NCBI GenBank assembly: GCA_964366455.1
Contig: CAYISZ010000019.1
Span: forward strand, 1-13,144
Length of the DNA: 13,144 nt
Direction of reading: 5' to 3'
Source: CAZLQR01 sp964366455
GTDB lineage: Bacteria > Patescibacteriota > Microgenomatia > UBA1406 > GWC2-37-13
Below the pieces are notes generated by a model, which saw only the letters and a program-made list of their open reading frames with translations, made no database searches and was not told the origin of the DNA. Of this stretch, positions 6,870-11,420 are shown one piece after another. Within the stretch, counting starts at the first letter, position 1; every line of letters begins with the position of its first letter. The translations under genes were made by a program, and so were the position numbers.

Positions 6870-7361
6870 ATGACAAATGAGGATAAACTACTTAGACAAC
6901 AGCTAACTGCATTCTTAAGAGGAGGCCACGCATATGATTTGTTTCAAGATATAGTCAAAGACTTCCCAAAAGATCGCATTAATGAAAAAATACCAAACAG
7001 CACCTATACTCCTTGGAGACTCCTTGAGCACATCCGCATTACTCAGCTAGATATTTTAAACTTCGTACGTAATCCTGCATACAAGGAGTTGAAGTGGCCT
7101 AATGATTACTGGCCCGAAGAAAATAAAAAAGGAACCTATGTGCAGTGGAATAAAAGCATTGCCTACATTCAAAGGGATTTGGCTGAGTTCATTAAGATTC
7201 TTAACAGTCCAAAGACAGATCTTAACAAAAGAATTCCACACGGCACAGGGCAGACCTTTCTAAGAGAAGCAATCTTAATTATCGATCATACTTCTTACCA
7301 CCTTGGAGAGTTTTCCATCCTGCGGGATGTGATGAAGACTTGGGGTAAGCGCGCTAAATAG
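6870..7361 (+). CDS. DinB-like (DinB/YfiT superfamily) metal-binding protein
   Basis: A 163-residue four-helix-bundle protein of the DinB/YfiT superfamily. Three histidines in the expected places form the metal site: H54 in PWRLLEHIRITQ (49-60), H140 in IIDHTS and H144 in YHLGEF (137-148). The long loop between helices two and three carries aromatic residues (WPNDYWPEENKKGTY, 76-90). Members of the superfamily include damage-induced proteins of unclear activity and metal-dependent thiol transferases; which applies here cannot be read from sequence. I begin at ATG 6870 because the promoter predicts transcription to start near 6866; a TTG at 6864 would add two residues. The 3' end overlaps the convergent Fic/Doc-like gene by eight bases. 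The family call is good; the biochemical role is open. Confidence 0.82.
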   Translation: MTNEDKLLRQQLTAFLRGGHAYDLFQDIVKDFPKDRINEKIPNSTYTPWRLLEHIRITQLDILNFVRNPAYKELKWPNDYWPEENKKGTYVQWNKSIAYIQRDLAEFIKILNSPKTDLNKRIPHGTGQTFLREAILIIDHTSYHLGEFSILRDVMKTWGKRAK

Positions 7362-7863
7362 GAAGACGGAAGGAGCGGATTTTTTCTACAATCTTAATAA
7401 CCTCACTAAATAAAGAACTGAAAGTTGCTCTACGTATTTCTGATTCTTTCTTGCTGTGTTTTTTTATGAAGTGCACAACATCAATAAAATCCTGCTTGTA
7501 TTTTTTATCTGAGATGGTTATCTTCTTTGCGAAAGAATAAATCTCATCTTCTGTGGCGTTCATATCGACGCCATTAAACATAAGGAAAACACCGGTTGAG
7601 ACGATAGAAATTCTTTTGTTTCCATTATTGAAAGGATGAAATTTATTTATGAAATAAAAGTAGCACGCTGCTTTGTCATAAATTGAAGGGTAAAGTTCGC
7701 GTTTGTCGAAGGTTTTTTTTGGAGTATTTATTACGCTGTCCAGTTTGTCAAAATACGAACTGCTAAAAGTTGGAATTGGCTCATTATGTTTTTTGAAGAA
7801 GGTCTGTAGCTCATCGCAAATTGTCTTAAAGTCCTCGAGGCTAAGATAAACAAATTTTGCCAT
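7354..7863 (-). CDS. Fic/Doc-family toxin (death-on-curing like)
   Basis: A 169-residue Fic-fold protein. The signature HPFNNGNKR (76-84) has the Doc-type ending NKR instead of NGR. The preceding helix, YDKAACYFYFINKFHPF (62-78), is typical of Doc and short Fic toxins. Fic enzymes move AMP from ATP to protein hydroxyls, whereas Doc phosphorylates EF-Tu; the NKR form points to the Doc side. The usual acidic residue before the glycine is asparagine here (N80). A basic C-terminal tail of about 35 residues follows the core. The ATG overlaps the stop codon of a 49-codon gene just upstream (TAATG), the usual layout of antitoxin followed by toxin. An AAGGA precedes the ATG by three bases and is partly inside an inverted repeat. 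Family firm; toxicity and target are inferred. Confidence 0.85.
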   Translation of the reverse strand: MAKFVYLSLEDFKTICDELQTFFKKHNEPIPTFSSSYFDKLDSVINTPKKTFDKRELYPSIYDKAACYFYFINKFHPFNNGNKRISIVSTGVFLMFNGVDMNATEDEIYSFAKKITISDKKYKQDFIDVVHFIKKHSKKESEIRRATFSSLFSEVIKIVEKIRSFRLPI

Positions 7864-8012
7864 TATTCCTTAGACAAACGTCTAAGAGTTTTTCCGTACT
7901 TTTTTATCATATGCTTTGTGTATTTCTTCGTCCTCGCCTCGCGAATGTCAACGTCCTTAAAAAGATGACTAAAAAAGTGTTTTATGCTGTGTATTGTGTT
8001 GGTGAGTTGCAT
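7863..8012 (-). CDS. Small basic protein, probable antitoxin of the Doc-like toxin
   Basis: A 49-residue frame directly upstream of the Fic/Doc gene: ATG at 8012, stop TAA at 7865-7863 overlapping the toxin start as TAATG. The protein begins MQLTNTIHSIKHFFSHLF, then has a DVDIREARTKKYTKHMIKKY helix, and ends YGKTLRRLSKE; it is rich in Lys, Arg and His. The closing pattern, a basic helix then YGKTLxxLxxE, resembles the C-terminal toxin-binding part of small antitoxins as I remember them, but the usual N-terminal DNA-binding domain is missing or very short. It lacks the clear (S/T)xxxE(G/N) motif of classic Fic inhibitors. A TATACT box lies nine bases before its ATG. The coupling, promoter and placement support a real gene; the antitoxin role is inferred from context. 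A 64-codon frame on the opposite strand is its shadow. Confidence 0.65.
   Translation of the reverse strand: MQLTNTIHSIKHFFSHLFKDVDIREARTKKYTKHMIKKYGKTLRRLSKE
7869..7886. repeat. Perfect inverted repeat before the toxin start
   Basis: CTTAGAC and GTCTAAG flank a four-base loop (7869-7875, 7880-7886). It covers the last codons of the small upstream gene and ends five bases before the toxin ATG. In RNA the hairpin would hide part of the AAGGA ribosome-binding sequence. As DNA, the dyad could be an operator for self-repression of the module. Confidence 0.6.
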
Positions 8013-8016
8013 GATG

Positions 8017-8045
8017 TTCACAGTATAGCAAATATTGCTTATAAT
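8017..8045 (+). promoter_or_regulatory. Consensus promoter, leaderless start of the 352-residue protein
   Basis: TTCACA (8017-8022, five of six to TTGACA), a 17-base spacer and a perfect TATAAT (8040-8045). Six bases then separate the box from ATG 8052, so +1 should be the A of the start codon. This is the best promoter in the window and the clearest example of the leaderless layout. Confidence 0.75.
8022..8027 (-). promoter_or_regulatory. -10 box of the toxin-antitoxin unit
   Basis: TATACT (8027 to 8022 reading leftward) ends nine bases before ATG 8012, predicting a leader of two or three bases. The -35 region is poor. It overlaps by one base the -35 of the oppositely directed promoter. Confidence 0.45.
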
Positions 8046-8051
8046 GAATAA

Positions 8052-9110
8052 ATGTCCCTTACTCAGCTGTCCGAGTTTGTTCGTAAATACTATCCGTTTG
8101 GAATTCTGGGAATTTTATTTTTTTTAATCATTTTTTACGCCATCCAGCTAACTTTAGTAGTTGTCGAATCAAGGAAGCCGGTCTCTTTGTACATTAACCC
8201 AATCTTTAATCAGATAAAAAAACCCTATTTAAGCGAGGCTTCTCCAAGTGGAAGTCTGAAATATACGTTAGATACGATTGATGGAAAACCAATAACTGCC
8301 ACAAAAAGCGCTCAGGTTCTATTTATGCCTCAGGCAGAAACTAAGTTTGGCTACAGAGAAAAACTTTATCTTATTGCCAAGTCCCTTGGATTTAATACAG
8401 AGTCTTCCGGTTACAGACTAATAGGCAGTCAGGCCAGTTTTTCAGAGCCAAAACAGAAACTAACAATTGATATCAGAAATTTCAACTTTGACTACAGGTA
8501 CTCATTTGAGAATGATAAATCAGTTTTTGAAAATGTCAGAACTCCAAATCAAGAAGAGAGTATAGAAAAAGCAGTTGAGTTCCTTCAAACTGCCGGCCGC
8601 TATCCTCAAGAGCTGTCTCAGGGAAAGACAAACGTTGTTTTCTTAAAGTACGACACAGAAAATAACTCCATGGGAGTTCTGAGTAGTAATTTAGAAGCTA
8701 ACCTAGTGGAGGTTGACTTTTATAGACCAGACATCGTGGCTAATCCAAATCCTATTCCGGTTGTGTCGCCTAAGTACTTCAATAGTCAGAACTATGTCTT
8801 AATGATGTTCAAAAACGATGGAACGTACAAAGTACTACGAGCTCAGGTTAAGTTTTACGACAGATCGGCTGAGCAAATTGGAGTGTATCCGTTAAGATCT
8901 GGAGAGCAGGCGTACGACGATCTAAAAAAAGGCAAAGGATTTGTCATTGCTCAACCGCAGACAACTGACGTTACAATCAGAAAAATGTTTCTTGGCTACT
9001 TTGACCCTGACGTTTATCAAGAGTATCTTCAGCCGGTATATGTTTTTCTGGGTGATGGAGACTTTGTAGGATATGTGCCAGCCGTATCGAAAGATTATTT
9101 AGTTGAATAG
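8052..9110 (+). CDS. Single-pass membrane protein with large outer domain, unknown
   Basis: A 352-residue protein with a short cytosolic N-terminus (MSLTQLSEFVRKYYP), one hydrophobic helix from about 16 to 38 (FGILGILFFLIIFYAIQLTLV), and about 310 soluble residues that should lie outside the cell. No family can be named with certainty. The C-terminal part (YPLRSGEQAYDDLKKGKG 279-296, then MFLGYFDPD 312-320 and LQPVYVFLGDGDFVGYVPAV 326-345) has the look of the repeated beta domain of YycH/YycI (WalH/WalI)-type regulators, which share this topology. There is no two-component kinase or regulator next to it in this window. It is transcribed from a strong promoter as an apparently leaderless mRNA and divergent from the toxin-antitoxin module. 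The gene is certain; the function is a guess. Confidence 0.8.
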   Translation: MSLTQLSEFVRKYYPFGILGILFFLIIFYAIQLTLVVVESRKPVSLYINPIFNQIKKPYLSEASPSGSLKYTLDTIDGKPITATKSAQVLFMPQAETKFGYREKLYLIAKSLGFNTESSGYRLIGSQASFSEPKQKLTIDIRNFNFDYRYSFENDKSVFENVRTPNQEESIEKAVEFLQTAGRYPQELSQGKTNVVFLKYDTENNSMGVLSSNLEANLVEVDFYRPDIVANPNPIPVVSPKYFNSQNYVLMMFKNDGTYKVLRAQVKFYDRSAEQIGVYPLRSGEQAYDDLKKGKGFVIAQPQTTDVTIRKMFLGYFDPDVYQEYLQPVYVFLGDGDFVGYVPAVSKDYLVE

Positions 9111-9134
9111 TTAACGAGTTAACGCGTTAATGAG
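9111..9134. repeat. Three 8-base tandem repeats with a 12-base palindrome
   Basis: TTAACGAG, TTAACGCG and TTAATGAG stand head to tail directly after a stop codon, and contain the perfect palindrome TTAACGCGTTAA (9119-9130). They fill most of the 31-base gap between two convergent genes. A run of T residues follows at 9138-9143, so a weak terminator is possible; a protein-binding site is another option. Confidence 0.5.
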
Positions 9135-9141
9135 TTCATTT

Positions 9142-10047
9142 TTACTGCGTAACGAAGGAAATGTTTGAATCGATCCAGTTTACGATTGTTTTGGTATCTT
9201 CGAAGCGGTCAAGACTATTTAGAACCACAATTATAAATTCGTTAGCTTGAGGAGTTCTGTACAAACTTACCAGATTTTCACCCGACTCAATAGTATAGCC
9301 GGTTTTTAGTCCGCCAACTCCTGGAATATCCCCCAATAGTTTGTTCACATTTACCAACTTGTGAAATATTCTGTACTGCGTATCTGAGATCTCGATTTCC
9401 TTAGTAGAGACTATCTTAGACAGATAGACATTATTCAGAAGCTCGCGACCAGCGAGCGCTAGATCAAATGCACTGGAGACCTGAACTGGATTGTGAAGTC
9501 CAGCAGGATTTTCAAAATAGGTGTCATTCATGTGGAGCGCTCTTGCCTTAGCATTCATTTTGTCAACAAACGAAGGTAACCCGATTGGTTGTGCGAGTGC
9601 GTAAGCTGCATCATTCCCAGAATGAACCAATGTTCCATAAAGTAAGTTTTCTACCGTAATCTCCTCACCGTTTATGAGTCCCATTACCTGTCCATCTTCC
9701 AACACCGACGTAATCTTGATTGTTGAGTCTGTTTTGTAAATATCATATGCTACCAATGCTGTGATTATCTTGGCGGTGGAGGCAGGATACATTTGTTTGT
9801 GTGCATTCTTTTCAAAAACCGGTGTAAAACTGTTTCTGTCCACAATATAAGCAGCTTCAGCTGAAATTGCAGGATCTGGCGAAAAATTTCGGACAGGAAT
9901 AGGCGAGTTGGCGTAGGCTATTGCACGGTTTTGGTTCGCGAATAATGAGCGGTGGTAGGAGAATGTATGAAATAGACTAGAGTCACCAGGATAGAAAAGA
10001 AAAAGTACTGAAAATAAAGCAAATAGAATGATTGTTTTTAGACTCAT
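9142..10047 (-). CDS. D-alanyl-D-alanine carboxypeptidase (S11, PBP5-like)
   Basis: A 301-residue penicillin-binding serine peptidase that trims the terminal D-alanine of peptidoglycan stem peptides outside the membrane. The three active-site motifs are present: STAK (S90 nucleophile, K93), SGN (143-145) and KTG (248-250). The N-terminal hydrophobic segment SLKTIILFALFSVLFLFYPG (2-21) is a signal peptide or anchor, followed by about 35 linker residues. It ends soon after the catalytic domain, so the C-terminal beta domain and amphipathic membrane helix of PBP5 are missing; the uncleaved N-terminal helix may hold it at the membrane. It is the last gene of the recJ-aspS unit, 35 bases after aspS, with two hairpins in the spacer and no obvious Shine-Dalgarno or -10 box. 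Its presence implies a peptidoglycan wall. Confident family call. Confidence 0.93.
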   Translation of the reverse strand: MSLKTIILFALFSVLFLFYPGDSSLFHTFSYHRSLFANQNRAIAYANSPIPVRNFSPDPAISAEAAYIVDRNSFTPVFEKNAHKQMYPASTAKIITALVAYDIYKTDSTIKITSVLEDGQVMGLINGEEITVENLLYGTLVHSGNDAAYALAQPIGLPSFVDKMNAKARALHMNDTYFENPAGLHNPVQVSSAFDLALAGRELLNNVYLSKIVSTKEIEISDTQYRIFHKLVNVNKLLGDIPGVGGLKTGYTIESGENLVSLYRTPQANEFIIVVLNSLDRFEDTKTIVNWIDSNISFVTQ

Positions 10048-10061
10048 ATGTTTGATAATTC

Positions 10062-10092
10062 ATCGCCCAAAGGGCGATCGACCTATGGTCGA
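10062..10092. repeat. Two adjacent perfect hairpins at the aspS stop codon
   Basis: ATCGCCCAAAGGGCGAT (10062-10078; seven-pair arms, three-base loop) abuts TCGACCTATGGTCGA (10078-10092; six-pair arms, three-base loop). On the minus strand the loop of the first hairpin reached holds bases of the aspS TAG. There is no T-tract, so they are not a standard terminator. They lie between aspS and the downstream carboxypeptidase gene. Confidence 0.65.
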
Positions 10093-11408
10093 GATTTCTT
10101 TGTAGAAAACCTCACATCAACTCTTTCCATGTCTCTTGGGAACAGTGAGCTTTCACGTACGTTGCCAAGATCGAGTAGCTGTTTAGTTACCCGTTCCAAA
10201 CCGTAAGAAAAACCACCCTCTTGAGGCATTCCATACTTGAAGGCCATTAAGTACATCTCAAAGTCATCTGGATTCATTCCTCTTTTTTTGATTACGTCCA
10301 CCAATTCTTGATAGTCATTAATTCTTTCACTTCCGCTACAAATCTCAAGACCTCTGAAAAGAACGTCGTAGCTTAAGCTAAATTCAGGGTTTTTTGGGTC
10401 TGGTTTTGTATAAAATGCTCGCTTTGCTGTTGGGTAATGAGTGACTATAACAAAATCAGATGACATTTTTTCTCTAGCCCATTTACAGATATCCTGTTCA
10501 TCTTCAGGTGACAGATCCTTAGTATCGGTAACGGTTCGTCCAAATTCTTTCTTGATGGTTTCTTGTACTTCAGTAAGAGTTAGTCTTGGAACCTTGCCAT
10601 AGAGAACTGGGCGTTTTGTAAATTCCTCAACGATCTCTTTGTGGCTTGTCTCAGCGTGCTTTATCATTCCTACACATACCTTTTCTAGCAAATCGAGTAG
10701 CTCCTCGAAGTTTACAAATCCAAACTCACAGTCCATCTGTATTGTCTCTGTAAGATGTCTTGTGGTGACCGAGGACTCTGCTCGATAAGCATGAGAGATT
10801 GTGTAAACTCTTTCAAAAGTTGGGACAAGCATCTGCTTGTATAGCTGTGGGCTTTGAATTAATGACGCCTTGTGTTCGTAATATTTTATCTCAAATACCT
10901 CGGCTCCACCTTCAGTTGAGCTTGCTGCGATTGTCGGGACAAATATTTCTGTACACCCAAGTTCCTTAGCTACCTTTCTAAAACCTTCCGCAACTGCCTC
11001 CTGTACCTTAAATATTTTTTGGACGCTGTGATGACGAAGAGTAAGCGTTCTATTATCGAGTAAGACCGGTAGGGTAAGTCCAAGCTCTTCTTTTCCCATA
11101 TCGAAGGGAAGGGTATGAGCCTTAGAAAGTAAGGTTACTTGTTTTGCCTCTATTTCAATTGATCCGTTTGGAGTCTTCGTGTTAACTAGTTTTTCAGGTC
11201 GTTTTTTGACCAAACCTTTTATCATAACAACATCCTCTGGAGATAGTTTTGAGGCCTCTGCATCGGCAACTACCTGAACAGCACCGGTTGAATCACGAAG
11301 ATCGAGAAATACGATCTTTTTATGGTCTCGAACGGTGTTTACCCAGCCATGAAGTTCAATTTCTTTGTCGAGATGATTGGTGAGATCTTTTAAAAACACT
11401 TGTTTCAT
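10083..11408 (-). CDS. aspS: Aspartyl-tRNA synthetase, archaeal type (likely nondiscriminating)
   Basis: A 441-residue class IIb synthetase that charges tRNA-Asp, and possibly tRNA-Asn, with aspartate. Residues 1-100 are the anticodon-binding OB fold (LHGWVNTVRDHKKIVFLDLRD 19-39). The catalytic core follows: motif 1 around EIFVPTI (154-160), TEGGAEVF (165-172), SPQLYKQ (186-192), motif 2 YRAESSVTTRHLTE (208-221), YRG-like FRGLEICSGSER (351-362) and motif 3 GGFSYGLERV (398-407), then LFPRD (422-426). The large GAD insertion of bacterial AspRS is absent and the length is that of archaeal AspRS. AspRS-specific SPQLYKQ, RGLEICSG and the KYGMP-GGF ending argue against AsnRS. It lies 12 bases after recJ, and TAAAAT six bases before the ATG may be an internal leaderless promoter. 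Specificity for tRNA-Asn is inferred from the type, not shown. Confidence 0.9.
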   Translation of the reverse strand: MKQVFLKDLTNHLDKEIELHGWVNTVRDHKKIVFLDLRDSTGAVQVVADAEASKLSPEDVVMIKGLVKKRPEKLVNTKTPNGSIEIEAKQVTLLSKAHTLPFDMGKEELGLTLPVLLDNRTLTLRHHSVQKIFKVQEAVAEGFRKVAKELGCTEIFVPTIAASSTEGGAEVFEIKYYEHKASLIQSPQLYKQMLVPTFERVYTISHAYRAESSVTTRHLTETIQMDCEFGFVNFEELLDLLEKVCVGMIKHAETSHKEIVEEFTKRPVLYGKVPRLTLTEVQETIKKEFGRTVTDTKDLSPEDEQDICKWAREKMSSDFVIVTHYPTAKRAFYTKPDPKNPEFSLSYDVLFRGLEICSGSERINDYQELVDVIKKRGMNPDDFEMYLMAFKYGMPQEGGFSYGLERVTKQLLDLGNVRESSLFPRDMERVDVRFSTKKSRP

Positions 11409-11414
11409 ATAACT

Positions 11415-11420
11415 ATTTTA
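11415..11420 (-). promoter_or_regulatory. Possible internal leaderless promoter of aspS
   Basis: In the 12-base recJ-aspS spacer, TAAAAT (11420 to 11415; five of six) is followed by agttat and the aspS ATG, the same six-base spacing as other heads of units here. In an AT-rich spacer this could arise by chance. Confidence 0.4.

Noticed and set aside
7857..8051. A 64-codon rightward frame ending directly before the 8052 gene
   Set aside because: It has no promoter or ribosome site, a composition without domain character, and is the complement of the better-supported 49-codon gene that overlaps the toxin by TAATG.
10083..11408. Asparaginyl-tRNA synthetase instead of AspRS
   Set aside because: SPQLYKQ, FRGLEICSGSER and KYGMPQEGGF match archaeal AspRS; AsnRS has different residues at each of these places.
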